A program made the translations under genes and the position numbers. The notes beneath the pieces are model-generated. The model saw nothing but the letters and a program-made list of their open reading frames with translations, was not told the DNA's origin and ran no database searches. From NCBI RefSeq assembly GCF_016428595.1, contig NZ_JAELVQ010000011.1:82489-146488 (forward strand): a DNA stretch of 64,000 bases, written 5' to 3'. Below, one piece after another: positions 20,301-26,421 of the stretch (positions within the stretch are counted from its first letter, which is position 1; every line of letters starts with the position of its first letter). Source of the DNA: Snuella sedimenti. Lineage in GTDB: Bacteria; Bacteroidota; Bacteroidia; Flavobacteriales; Flavobacteriaceae.

Positions 20301-22210
20301 CTTGTATCGTTAGCGCCACATAGAAAAATATAAGGCAGTACTTTTCCATCATTTGGACAAACAGGTGTTTGGTCGGCAAATGGAATTACCGGGTTAGTAA
20401 TGGTGTTACCATATGGAATTACCGTAATTTGTTCTACTATTGATATACAAGTAGCCGATGTTGTATTGGTTACATAAAAGGTTCCTGTGCCTGTAGCAGT
20501 ATAAGTTTGCCCAGTACCAATTACGGGTGTGCCTGTTGGGCTTGTAGACCAAGAATAGCTGTCGTATCCATCGGCAGCTGTTATAACGACACTATTTCCA
20601 CATAATACCTCTGTTCTTTCGAAACTACAATTTGAAATATCTACCAAGAAATTAGTAGACCCCGGAATACCCAAACATTCGGTTGTAGCAAAACTACCTT
20701 CATCTTGAATCCAATTGGTATTAATAACCCCTCTGTAAGTTGCAAAGGCCTGATTTTGGATTTCATTAGAACAGGCTTGACTTAAGTCGTAACAATTGGG
20801 GACTACACGAACAGCCAAGCGGATGACAAAGGCAGGGTCGTTTACTTCTACAGATGCATCTGGAATACTAAAAATAAGAGTTCGCGTTGCTGGGTCGTAG
20901 GATTGTAAGGTTGCCCCACCAGCATTGGTTAAATCAATGTCAGTATCCGGATCAAAAATAATGTTATCGGGAAGAATGTCTTTAATCGTAAATTCAGTAA
21001 CGTTATCATTACCCGTACTTTGAAACGTTATTTCATAAAAAAGGTTTTGGCCTAAGTTAACATCATCACCATCAATATCATCACCAGAAGTATCTAGTAC
21101 CACTTTGGTAAGGTCTATATCGGGTGCAATAATATCTACTGCAAAAGCACTAAGAAAAGCAAATATAGGGTCGGCTTGTCCTCTAGCTACCTGTAATCTA
21201 AAATCTGCTGAAGAATCATTGTTTTTAATAAATTCCGGTTCCGAATTTAATATTTCCAAAAAACCTGTGTCATAACCTAAAGTGTTTGAGCTATTAGGAT
21301 TTCTAGGATTAGATACGCCATTGGTGTTTTCTATAACCGATCCAAAAAACTTATTGGCAGACCTTAGAGGTGTTGTAACTTCTTTACCGTTGATTTCAAG
21401 TTTGGTAGCACGCTTTGTTCTATCACCATCTAATACAGCATAGGCAAATTGTAGGTCTATATTACCCGCTGGGGGTGTTGTAAACCCCGTAACGGGAATT
21501 GTTTCTTGGTGACCATCAAAAATATGACTGAAACCGTCAAAAGTTGTAAACGATTTAGTATGTAGTTCGGGGTCTTCATAAATTATTATAAGTGTCCAAC
21601 CGGCAGCTAGACCTGTAGAATTATTAAAACCTAAGCTGGATGTTACATTGGCTAGGGTATACGTTCCTTCTATATCCGATAAGCTGGATAGTAAGTCTGT
21701 TACCTCGGCATAGCAAGCATAAGGCGTGTTTCCTGGTTCGCCTGTTTCTGCAATAATCGGATTAACAATTGCATCATAAACAATTTCTCCAGTAATATCG
21801 GTATAAGTCGTACTTCCAGGGATTTTTAGCTTAACATTGTTTATATCGGTTCGACTCCCACTTTGTAGTATGGCACCCCAGTATAAGCCTGCATAAGCCA
21901 CCCGGTAACAATCGGTGGCGCTTCCATCTTCGTGATCAGGTAATAAGAGATCGGCACTACTGGAACTAAAGGTTGATGTATCGCCATCAATATCAATATA
22001 TTGCATTGAGATGTCTTGGTTGTCTTGAGTAGCATCGTTAAAATCATTGTTGTCTTGGCCTAGAATGCTATTGCCTATCACAAGCATACTTCCTTTTATA
22101 TCGATATTTTTTCTTACGGAGAAAGGCTCGTAAGTTTGAGCCATACCATTGATACATAGTAATATAAATAGAACAACAAATGCGGACTTATAAATAGTAG
22201 GTTTTTTCAT
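8378..22210 (-). CDS. sprB: SprB-like giant mobile surface adhesin, T9SS type B substrate
   Basis: A predicted cell-surface adhesin of about 4610 residues, propelled by the gliding machinery (role known for SprB of F. johnsoniae). I start at the ATG of MKKPTIYK, which gives a clean signal peptide; an upstream ATG at 22228 would add six residues and has AGGAAAG in front. Residues about 40-340 are a non-repeat head. About 360-480 is a DUF11-like domain (FYEITFQSTGNDNVTEFTI). Then come roughly forty Ig-like SprB repeats of 70-120 residues, most with one Cys near the start and a closing D.NGC. A jelly-roll-like domain interrupts them at about 1185-1400. The C-terminus (about 4530-4610, ending GHFTLYR) is a gliding-associated type B sorting domain. 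The frame is intact along 13.8 kb. Units 9-29 form a seven-unit super-repeat. Confidence 0.93.
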   Translation of the reverse strand: MKKPTIYKSAFVVLFILLCINGMAQTYEPFSVRKNIDIKGSMLVIGNSILGQDNNDFNDATQDNQDISMQYIDIDGDTSTFSSSSADLLLPDHEDGSATDCYRVAYAGLYWGAILQSGSRTDINNVKLKIPGSTTYTDITGEIVYDAIVNPIIAETGEPGNTPYACYAEVTDLLSSLSDIEGTYTLANVTSSLGFNNSTGLAAGWTLIIIYEDPELHTKSFTTFDGFSHIFDGHQETIPVTGFTTPPAGNIDLQFAYAVLDGDRTKRATKLEINGKEVTTPLRSANKFFGSVIENTNGVSNPRNPNSSNTLGYDTGFLEILNSEPEFIKNNDSSADFRLQVARGQADPIFAFLSAFAVDIIAPDIDLTKVVLDTSGDDIDGDDVNLGQNLFYEITFQSTGNDNVTEFTIKDILPDNIIFDPDTDIDLTNAGGATLQSYDPATRTLIFSIPDASVEVNDPAFVIRLAVRVVPNCYDLSQACSNEIQNQAFATYRGVINTNWIQDEGSFATTECLGIPGSTNFLVDISNCSFERTEVLCGNSVVITAADGYDSYSWSTSPTGTPVIGTGQTYTATGTGTFYVTNTTSATCISIVEQITVIPYGNTITNPVIPFADQTPVCPNDGKVLPYIFLCGANDTRAITTGISDAVSIIWEKLDETSCDPVTVDDCANENDACTWNQVGTGPNYTADQAGEFRIVINYPGGCFSIFYFNVYQNLLNPTVIAKDIICNTLGEITVGGVPSGYEYSLDPSGSYQSSNVFSIDTAGYYTVYIRQVGVDTNPCIFETPNIYVRDRDVSVSSVVTQPNCNGDKGSIQLAVNNGLPQYYYSLSEGGTLVNSVGPITNSDYTFANLNPGTYTYTVSTDDGCLFTSDIEIINPPVLTATVALTRPLTCTDGEITVYPEGGTPPYQYYVNGATISQDSPIITVPTAGDYNITVIDANNCSTATSITVEAISAPDFTISHTDILCYGDNTGQIQFNVTNANGYTIEYSIDNGTTYQSNPTFSNLTAGTYTTNIKYSLNGIECFSASEDIIITQPDTALTASAGVSELAGCGPNGEGKVRITNPQGGTPPYEYSFDNQATWTSTNEAYVAPGTYTLYIRDANGCIYAMPGIIIDPEPVPPTITVSDPDFNCDGTANATVTVTNEGSNSYTYTYLLDGAENPNTADPKTFLDVSEGSHTVTVTYKLETVPTYSNLLNEDFGSGAPTTSPGIASAYCFNDQRVNPPYPCGTRSVEDNQYSVASFFWRSDDPSSNNSGAWYHFQDHTTNGADPDGRFLLVNIGSAAGPYGILYSKPINDVIPNQDIKVDLYLANLMRSVYTVQDDPDFRIQLVDGSGTVIAEQFTGTIPKNEQWNFSQLTLNPGNNTNLTFVIRSGSVEYFGNDALIDDISVYQLPVTCIEQVDFPFVVNSGNAFTADVTGTSNVSCSAGADGTITIAAQNFDPANGFQYSLDGVNWNTQMTSPYTITGLTAGSYTIQVRYEDAVDTCSFTFNHDIVAPTLLEVNASGTPVTCLDGSTVTATATGGTPAYSYELLDNTLNLIANFPSNGILTNVAAGNYTIRATDANGCVATTTLDLIAPTAPTASISNADYCYDTSNGATLEITASGGQAPYEYSINGGAFQSSNSFTNLTPGNYDITVRDAYGCTVTLPTETIAAQVNVDVVLTKALDCTASPNAVITGTISDGYPPYSVTLIQGSGTPNLTGNTFTLTTGTDGTYQFQITDANGCQAVSNVITINPIENPTATTTTVNPGCNGDSNGSVQIIPANGVGPYSYSFEGSPFTSTSLYTGLAAGSYAYQVQDANECIFNGTVTLTEPTTLVATASATTFSCDANNTKQSATVTIAVPSTGTAPYLYSFNGSGFSSNNTLTVNDNGTDQTITYAVQDANGCTDNGSITILQLDPPTDLDFSATDVTCTTTTSTVTVTATDGVSPLEYETIAPSPIIVGKQASNSFSGLSLGTYIFRVTDANGCYYTESYTIDPVTPIAITGLKLSDVLCNGGNTGAIQFTVSGYTGSYTSTLTSGSGTLVQSGNTIDLTNLIAGSYTVEVTDLTTGCTANETITISEPANPVSLTATATNVHCNEDNSQITVTPSGGTPNYTYAAVITGAPAPTTYNSSNVITVDTNSATNLVWDVYVKDANGCTAMTAVTITEDPLPTVTAPTVSNQCTASSGFTFTVTATGLAPLSYSINGGLSYQTSPTFTVNAAGSYTITVRDANGCTTTSATQTDVFPPIATSALLTKDLTCSLPQEASIDISVSGGNPPYTYEVSTDGGSSYSPIAGSTYTTTSAGTYQFRVTDANGCTQETNAITITNPTNPSITSVIETQSIACNSEETAAIQITIDNASGTPPFIINVNNDTTGTDYGTQTSGLAAGDYTITVTDARGCTDTDTITISEPTPLVPTYHAEPITCQAGGVSKGSVIVDGVTGGTAPYNYYVTGVNGYSNSELNATGSTSVNFDVVDFGLYQINIVDANGCSVLIQDILVASPPDDLDILINTTADCISGGTAEVSIGTTLSGSGPYHFAIYSGPGMTYTAPTTAPWQDEDAPGSEKTTFTNLIPGVTYTFIVFDELTGCYYYEIANAPVPTNSTLTTSALVSNNITCTGSANGNVSFDITSIYGSSTDVTFEIFNSQSLASTGITGSGTVPANGTLSVSNLGPLPFGNYFVLVTEDVGATNAGCSIATTTFNITESTIDLSLTASVSKNENCNELGIISATASNGTAPYTYQLLLESDPAPTASSGGWASANTFTASANAYTVYVKDAYNCIREYDITLAADPTPTIDPVPQQCFDGTPFNITLVEGTGSAIGPLTYSIGGAYQTSSTFTISMTGTYTVSVKDGNGCIASTTYVVEPPLLLDANMTQDLTCTLDASITITASGGTGTYSTYEVSYNGGGYVVIAGSPYTTTIDGTYQFRVTDSQGCQAISNVITVTPNTTPTLTEIHTDVSCNGGSDGSIVITAANGIAPYQYSIDNGATFQASNVFSGLSGGIYNVVVRDSKNCDSAATPVTINDPTAVAGTGSLTQGLTCGAGNATQPAIVTITGSGGTAPYTYSFDGGVNYTSTNTYATYAAGTVTAYIKDANSCIIATPIDVNIPALDVPTDLDFSSTVVTCIALTSDVTLTPTGGVAPLSYEIISPASATGNTTGASSGIFTSLAPDTYVFTVTDANGCYYTESFTVDPVTNITVSGLLVNDVSCNGGSDGAVDFTVSNFSGTYSYTINGGVAIVGQTATTINLTGLPIGDQTIVVTDDTTGCTDTVTITVSEPATLTLIEADNINATCNFGAQVTVTASNGTPPYQYAFVIDGFAPTVSDYTNNNTAVLDPATNTDWDVWVQDANGCTAQIDVVISTDSLPTVTVPTFADNQCNLNGDPYTFTVTGTTGIPPFEYSIGNGFQSSPTFTVSTPGTYAVTVRDGNGCTAVSGTSITIYPSLDLTPSITTLPSCTDDDGVITVTGSGGSGNYTYSISPSVGSISGNVISGVPSGTYTVTITDTVTNCTKDATITLDAATPVTFTPVPTDVSCNGGSDGSITVNLPANNDNPIYTYEITAPIVVAPQTSNVFTGLAPGTYTIQVTSGRNCIATQDVIVGEPNNIVVPAPTVVEYACTAGTNTTNFASITVNSITGGSGTYIIYEFVKGVTVVQSGSSNVYIESDLSGGNYTINVYDDNGCSGSTTATIEPFIALEDLTVNIDNAITCTNDEDITVSVTSTGGTPTNLEYTLEDANGVLPNQTNTTGIFTGLPIGNYIITVENLDTQCSLQTVHYVNDPNTFDLTIDSVVDVTCFNDTDGSVNVTLIDRVPTPTDESGPFTYNVVDALGATVASGTTANAGPITISGLASGTYTVTATLTNTPFCTINKNFTITAPTAALSITETHTEITCVSGNNDGTISASATGGWSGGYEYQLELTSGTIITAFSATYHFTGLTAGDYIVSVRDSKGCIASTNVSLVNPTPIDATIAATPTLLSCFGDTNATITVSNVTGGQGSNYTYTLNRTAPTPSSSGPQTSPIFTGLGFGSYNVTVTDGYDCEFTTADIVISEPSQLVADLVKASSQTCLTQATLTLSAVGGIGPYEYSDDITLNTVLGSFSTDVTFSVPVGTYVYYVRDTNGCIATVSNEITIEPLEPLIVNLDTTNATINCAGESTGVIVAEAQGGLGNYIYTLQDGSGNDITPVTQDTPGVFTGLPIGTYQVFVESGDCDVTSATVTITEPSEPLTAQFITTDVTCNGSNDGIIEVIASGGTGIIKYAISPQMDQFFDEPIFDDLFPGTYQVIVQDELGCYILEDITIVEPTPVILNIVPNSIIPEICDGDMNGAFSIEISGGTAPYSVALDDINGTYTTGVLENTPFTFSSLSGGDHIVYVMDSEGCESEWNITFPESVKIEPVAIVEYGCTNNMSTNTVTVEVDESITDPSELDYSLNGGPYQSSNVFINVPAGLDHFIDVRHINGCIQRTENFDIEQYEPLELVLENGGLNEIVAVATGGTGNYEFTLNGESYGSENTFIIYASGDYTVTVTDSNGCVATATKYFEYIDVCIPNYFVPQNGGWGPGCTSQYKDMTFDIFDRYGRKIATLRVGEKWDGNYRGAPLPSGDYWYVVKLNDPKDDREFVGHFTLYR
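11935..13660 (-). repeat. SprB seven-unit super-repeat, copy 3
   Basis: It is close to copy 1: TQDLTC..GTYQFRVTDSQGC; DVSCNGGSDG; LTCGAGN ending VPTDLDFS; a unit ending GCYYTESFTVDP; DVSCNGGSDG ending TTGC; INATCNFG ending WDVWVQDANGC; DNQC with FQSSPTFTV. A fainter fourth copy may continue towards about 10000. Boundaries are approximate. Confidence 0.75.
13660..15530 (-). repeat. SprB seven-unit super-repeat, copy 2
   Basis: This is the most diverged of three blocks but in the same order: TKDLTC..GTYQFRVTDANGC; IACNSEET; ITCQAGG ending PPDDLDI; a unit ending GCYYYEIANAPVP; NNITCTGSANG; ENCNELG ending YTVYVKDAYNC; PQQC with YQTSSTFTI. Boundaries are approximate. Confidence 0.7.
15530..17250 (-). 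repeat. SprB seven-unit super-repeat, copy 1
   Basis: Seven successive Ig-like units form one block. The markers in order are: TKALDC..GTYQFQITDANGC; PGCNGDSNG; TFSCDANN ending PPTDLDFS; a unit ending GCYYTESYTIDP; DVLCNGGNTG ending TTGC; NVHCNEDNS ending WDVYVKDANGC; SNQC with YQTSPTFTV. The same order recurs in the next two blocks. Boundaries are approximate, set at the K(D/A)LTC units. Confidence 0.75.
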
Positions 22211-22272
22211 AGCAGTAATATTTTGCATTGTCTTTCCTGTTGGTACATTTGGGGAAAATTACTTTTACATGT

Positions 22273-24786
22273 TTAATTTTCTATTTTAACCATTGACATC
22301 TTACCATTATACGGTTTACTTCCTTTTAACTGTAAAGCTTGATTAGCAGCTTCCAAACTACTGAATTTTTCGTGGTAAATATAGTATTTACTTGTTTTTA
22401 CATCAAAGAAGAAGTTTATATCACTTTGACCAGCTGCAACAGATTTGGTTAAGAAGTCATCTCTTTTAACCACATCGCTGTGTACAGCAATTACAAGGTA
22501 ATAACCACTTTCTGTATTTTTAACGTTAGTTAAAATCTTTATATTGGTTCCCAGATCTTCTCCAAAATCAAAGTCTTCAACTGTTAGGGGTACAGTACTT
22601 AAAGGCGTATTTTGTTTTATTTGATTTAATGCCGCCATGTCTTTCATGTATTTTACTTCTTGATTGTCGTAAGAAGCACGTTTTATACGTCTTTTTCTCT
22701 CTATTTCTGTGGCTACTTTAATAGATTCCAATTCAGTTATTAAACTTTCTTTGGCTTGTTTAATTCTAGACTGTTCTTTCTTTAAATCTTGTATAGCGTT
22801 TGAGTAAAATATATTAGTGGCATCGTTTTTACTACGTACCTTTTTTAGCCTTTCACTATAAAGATTTTCTAGTGTCGTAATTTTTTCTTCTTGTGATTTT
22901 ATAACTACATCAATCTCTGATGTTAAAGCTTCTAAAGCTCTGTTTTCGGCTGTTACACTTTTAAATGGTTTAGGGGCTACATAAACGCCTTGTTCACTTA
23001 AATCATTTTCTTCTTTTAGGTCTTTTAGGTCTTGTTCCTTACTGGCAATGGTTTCTCCTAATTTAGCCATTAATTCTTGTTGTATTAATTTGGAATCCCT
23101 AGCCAACTGGGTTATTTTGCTCATAGCATCGGTGTTAGCATCAGTTGACACTGGAATCACAAATTCATCATCTACTTTATTTTCAGAGGCGACCTTTTCT
23201 TCTTCTTCTTCTTCTTCTGCAGCTTTAGTCTTAGCTAGCGCTTCTTCTTTAGCTTTGTTTTCGGCAGCTATTCTGGCATTTTCTAAAGCTTTAGCCTTGG
23301 CAAGTTCTTCGCGTTTAATTCTAGCTGCTTCCTCTTGTTTAGCTTTTGTTTCAGCAGCAATTCTAGCTTCTTCTAGGGCTTTAGCTTTGGCAAGTTCATC
23401 TCGTTTTATTATAGCCGCTTTTTCTTTGGCTTTATTCTCGGCAGCTATTTTGGCATCCTCTATGGCTTTGGCCTTGGCAAGTTCTTCGCGTTTAATTCTA
23501 GCCGCTTCCTCTTGTTTAGCTTTTATTTCAGCAGCTATTTTAGCTTTTTCTAGGGCTTTAGCTTTGGTCGCATCTTCTTGTTTGACTTTCGTTTCAGCAA
23601 CCAATTTTGCTTCCTGTTCTTTTTCTATTGTGTTGGATTTGGCAGCAATTCTGGCTTCCGCTTCTGCTTTTTGCTTAGTTCTAGTTGCTGCTTTGGCCGC
23701 CGCTTTTTCTTTTAATTGTTTTACGGCTTCTGCTTTTTCTTTTTTCCTTGCCTCTACAAGTGATTGTCTATCTGTTTTAGTATTTGTGGTCTTTTTTGGT
23801 TTAGCAATAACTCGTCTTGACTTTCTTGATGGTGTAAAAAGGGCTTGTTCGTCATCGTCGCCATTATAGTTATACCTAGTCTTGTTTTTAAATTTATAAG
23901 CTAATGTGATCTCGTGGGAGTTACCAAAGGTTGACAGATCACCTACAGCCTGCTCATAATTATACTCTAGGGCTATTTGAGAGCTAATGTTGATGCCTAT
24001 ACCGGCAGATAGCCCATAAAGGCTATTGTAACCAGCTTGCCCCCAAAGCCCTTTGGGTATGGAAAGCATTGCGACACCAGAAAGAACGGTTTTGTTGGTC
24101 TTAAATTCGGATCTTGCTAAAAACGAAAACTTGCTTTCATCAAAAAATCCACGGGCATTCATATAACCAGTATACATTATATGCCCTTGAATACTTTGTT
24201 CTGGATTGTCCTCTATTAGTTTTGAGGTTTTAAAATTATAAGAAACAAGGTTGTTTACCGATACACCAAAATCGAAAAAGGCGGTACCGTAATTTATCCC
24301 AGGGTTTATGGTTACTAGTGTATTGGAAGGTATATTATCCAATGAAGAATCTGGAAAGTTTGTTATGATTTTCCCTCTATTAATGCCACTTTGATAGAAA
24401 CCTAAGTTCACTCCAAAAGTTAAATTGCTATCCCTGTTAAGGCTAGCATTATAGGCAAAGTTTAAAATACCTCCGTAGGTGTTCAGTACACCATGGTTTT
24501 GTTGAAATAGTCCAATACCAGCCCCTATACGTTCTTTAAACCTACCGGCATAACTGAACAAATAAGTTTGAGGAGCATCATCAAATTGAGCCCACTGTTT
24601 TTTATTATAGAAACTTAAATATTTGTTTTGTTCTCTAACAAAACTAAAGCTTGGATTTATAATATATCTATTAAATTTCAATGCGTTTCTTACAGGTAAA
24701 GAAAGCGCTACCACACCATCTTCTTGCGCATAGAAGTGTTGTGTTAAACACAATAATATAATGATATGTAATAGATATATTTTCAT
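22273..24786 (-). CDS. sprD: SprD-like protein: PorP/SprF barrel, repeat coiled coil, SPOR-like C-terminus
   Basis: The protein of 837 residues has three parts. The N-terminal part (about 20-305) is a signal peptide plus a PorP/SprF-type outer-membrane barrel (RYIINPSFSFVREQNKYLSFYNKKQW). Residues about 330-560 form an Ala/Lys/Glu-rich coiled coil built on a near 30-residue repeat (KREELAKAKALEEARIAAE), ending in seven consecutive Glu. A second coiled coil follows (about 590-720), then a compact alpha/beta end (about 755-837) resembling SPOR peptidoglycan-binding domains. Position between sprC and sprB matches F. johnsoniae sprD, which supports SprB function. The layout suggests a barrel tethered across the periplasm to the cell wall (inference). 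Only one base separates it from sprC. Confidence 0.85.
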   Translation of the reverse strand: MKIYLLHIIILLCLTQHFYAQEDGVVALSLPVRNALKFNRYIINPSFSFVREQNKYLSFYNKKQWAQFDDAPQTYLFSYAGRFKERIGAGIGLFQQNHGVLNTYGGILNFAYNASLNRDSNLTFGVNLGFYQSGINRGKIITNFPDSSLDNIPSNTLVTINPGINYGTAFFDFGVSVNNLVSYNFKTSKLIEDNPEQSIQGHIMYTGYMNARGFFDESKFSFLARSEFKTNKTVLSGVAMLSIPKGLWGQAGYNSLYGLSAGIGINISSQIALEYNYEQAVGDLSTFGNSHEITLAYKFKNKTRYNYNGDDDEQALFTPSRKSRRVIAKPKKTTNTKTDRQSLVEARKKEKAEAVKQLKEKAAAKAATRTKQKAEAEARIAAKSNTIEKEQEAKLVAETKVKQEDATKAKALEKAKIAAEIKAKQEEAARIKREELAKAKAIEDAKIAAENKAKEKAAIIKRDELAKAKALEEARIAAETKAKQEEAARIKREELAKAKALENARIAAENKAKEEALAKTKAAEEEEEEEKVASENKVDDEFVIPVSTDANTDAMSKITQLARDSKLIQQELMAKLGETIASKEQDLKDLKEENDLSEQGVYVAPKPFKSVTAENRALEALTSEIDVVIKSQEEKITTLENLYSERLKKVRSKNDATNIFYSNAIQDLKKEQSRIKQAKESLITELESIKVATEIERKRRIKRASYDNQEVKYMKDMAALNQIKQNTPLSTVPLTVEDFDFGEDLGTNIKILTNVKNTESGYYLVIAVHSDVVKRDDFLTKSVAAGQSDINFFFDVKTSKYYIYHEKFSSLEAANQALQLKGSKPYNGKMSMVKIEN
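23197..23217 (-). repeat. Seven-copy GAA trinucleotide tract in sprD
   Basis: Seven consecutive GAA codons (TTC on the plus strand) encode a run of seven Glu. Slippage by whole triplets would change the length without breaking the frame. Confidence 0.8.
23218..23600 (-). repeat. Tandem 30-residue coiled-coil repeats in sprD
   Basis: About four imperfect in-frame copies of a roughly 90-bp unit encode EEAARIKREELAKAKA-type sequence alternating with ARIAAE(T/N)KAK. Near-identical DNA between copies suggests recent duplication and possible length variation between strains. Confidence 0.75.
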
Positions 24787-24787
24787 T

Positions 24788-26233
24788 CTATTTTATGACC
24801 GTTATCGATCCTTTCCTTACTTTTTTGTTTTGTGTTGTGATAACATAGTAGAAAACAGGATTGATATCTGTAAAAATTAATTCATTTGTGGGCCAGTTAT
24901 TTTGATAATCGTTTGTTTGTAGTACAATCTCTCCTACTGAACTTAGAATCAAAACTTCTGTATTTGTACCATTTACATAGGCTTTAGGAATAACCCAAGT
25001 ATCGTTTTCACCATCGCCATTAGGACTTATAACATTGGGTATTTTAGCAACGTCCGGATAAGGTTCACTAACAGAGAAAGTCATCTCATGTGAGGCAACA
25101 CATCCCTCGGTTTGGGTAATAACAACTTTATAATTGCCTATTTGTGAAGCTTCATAACTAGCACTTGTAGCTGTTGGGATTAAGGTGTTATTATGGTACC
25201 ACTCAAATTGTGGGTTCATGGCATTGGTCGATACTGTTGCGACCACTGTTTCTCCTTCTTGAATGGTATTATTGTCTTGAACATCTATGCTGCTATTAAA
25301 GCCTGTCGTTTCAAGGTCAATAGAAGCATTCGTTACACAGTCCCCTAGGTCTATAATAACCGAATAGTTTCCAGACTCACTGGTAATATAATGTTGATTT
25401 GTGGCACCTTCTATTTCATCACCATCTTTATACCATTGGTAACTATTACCATTAATGGTGCTTAAGGTTGTTGCGCCCTCACTGGAGCAATAAGGATTGC
25501 CTAAACTGGAATTGATTGCTGTAGTACTCGATGTGGTTGCTTCACTTACGGTAACTCGGTTAGAATACGAATTTGAAGTACAGCTACCATAATTCGTTTC
25601 AACAAAATAGGTTCCGGCTTCAGTTACTTCCAAACTGGACCCTGAAGCAACAAAAACAGATGTAGAAGTATTGGTTTCGTCTTGTTTATACCAGTTAAAA
25701 GTAAGGGATGGGTATTGTAAAGGTGAATCGTTATCTCCAGAACCAGGGTTGTCTATAGTTAATAAGTAGCTCTCACCAGCACAGTATACCGCATTTTCGA
25801 TCAGATTATTAATGGAAAAAGGTGTATCCTGTATTTTATAGTAAGCCGCAAACGCATTCGATGAGGTACTTGTAGCAACAGGAGAGGTGCTTTTAATTCT
25901 AATTTTATAGGCTTCTCCCGCAGTAGTATCGGGTATTGAAAATTCCAGAGTAGCTGGAGAGCTAGTAACAGCGCCTTGTGTAGATGTGTAAACGACTGTT
26001 GGAGTGCTAAAATCTCCTGTTTCATCCGATAATTCAATAGTAAATTGGTTTGTTGCTGTTAATTCGGTTTCTGGAGAAAAGCTAAACGTAACATAATAAG
26101 TATTAAATGTGGCCCCGGCACAAGCTTGACTAAACCCGAGGTTAGGTTTACTAATAACAAGTTGAGCTCTTATTGTTCCAGTAAAACAAAGAAAGAGTAT
26201 AGCAGCAATTTTGATAGTAGTAAATTTTCTCAT
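24788..26233 (-). CDS. sprC: SprC-like secreted protein with Ig-like domains and T9SS type B sorting domain
   Basis: It is the first gene of the gliding adhesin operon. The 481 residues carry a signal peptide (ends GTIRAQ), then a beta-rich region at about 30-140. Two or three Ig-like domains follow (about 145-390) with paired Cys and the motifs YQWYKDGDEI and FEWYHNN. A C-terminal gliding-associated sorting domain (IPNVISPNGDGENDTW) ends in KGSITVIK. Family knowledge: this domain directs type IX secretion and surface attachment, and SprC is required for SprB-dependent motility in F. johnsoniae. A canonical TAnnTTTG box is not obvious directly upstream. Confidence 0.85.
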   Translation of the reverse strand: MRKFTTIKIAAILFLCFTGTIRAQLVISKPNLGFSQACAGATFNTYYVTFSFSPETELTATNQFTIELSDETGDFSTPTVVYTSTQGAVTSSPATLEFSIPDTTAGEAYKIRIKSTSPVATSTSSNAFAAYYKIQDTPFSINNLIENAVYCAGESYLLTIDNPGSGDNDSPLQYPSLTFNWYKQDETNTSTSVFVASGSSLEVTEAGTYFVETNYGSCTSNSYSNRVTVSEATTSSTTAINSSLGNPYCSSEGATTLSTINGNSYQWYKDGDEIEGATNQHYITSESGNYSVIIDLGDCVTNASIDLETTGFNSSIDVQDNNTIQEGETVVATVSTNAMNPQFEWYHNNTLIPTATSASYEASQIGNYKVVITQTEGCVASHEMTFSVSEPYPDVAKIPNVISPNGDGENDTWVIPKAYVNGTNTEVLILSSVGEIVLQTNDYQNNWPTNELIFTDINPVFYYVITTQNKKVRKGSITVIK

Positions 26234-26421
26234 ACGATATTATTTTCTTAAATTAATTTCTAGAAACAATTATCGGAACTAACAAGGCTTTATGCTAGAA
26301 TTAAAATTACTTATACAATTATTGCTGGCTTATCAAAAAAAAGAATTTTAAAAGTAAACTTGAAAGTATAAAGAAATTCCCAGACTCGTTTTAATTAAAT
26401 ACTTACCTAATAGTTTTGTTA

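Noticed and set aside
8378..22210. Possible CRISPR-like array because of the many similar spaced units
   Set aside because: The units are in-frame Ig-like protein repeats of 70-120 codons with diverged DNA, not short identical repeats with unique spacers.
23048..23869. Open frame of 273 codons on the plus strand
   Set aside because: It is antisense to the repetitive Ala/Lys/Glu coiled coil of sprD. Its Ser/Ala/Leu monotony is what the reverse complement of GAA/GCT-type codons produces.
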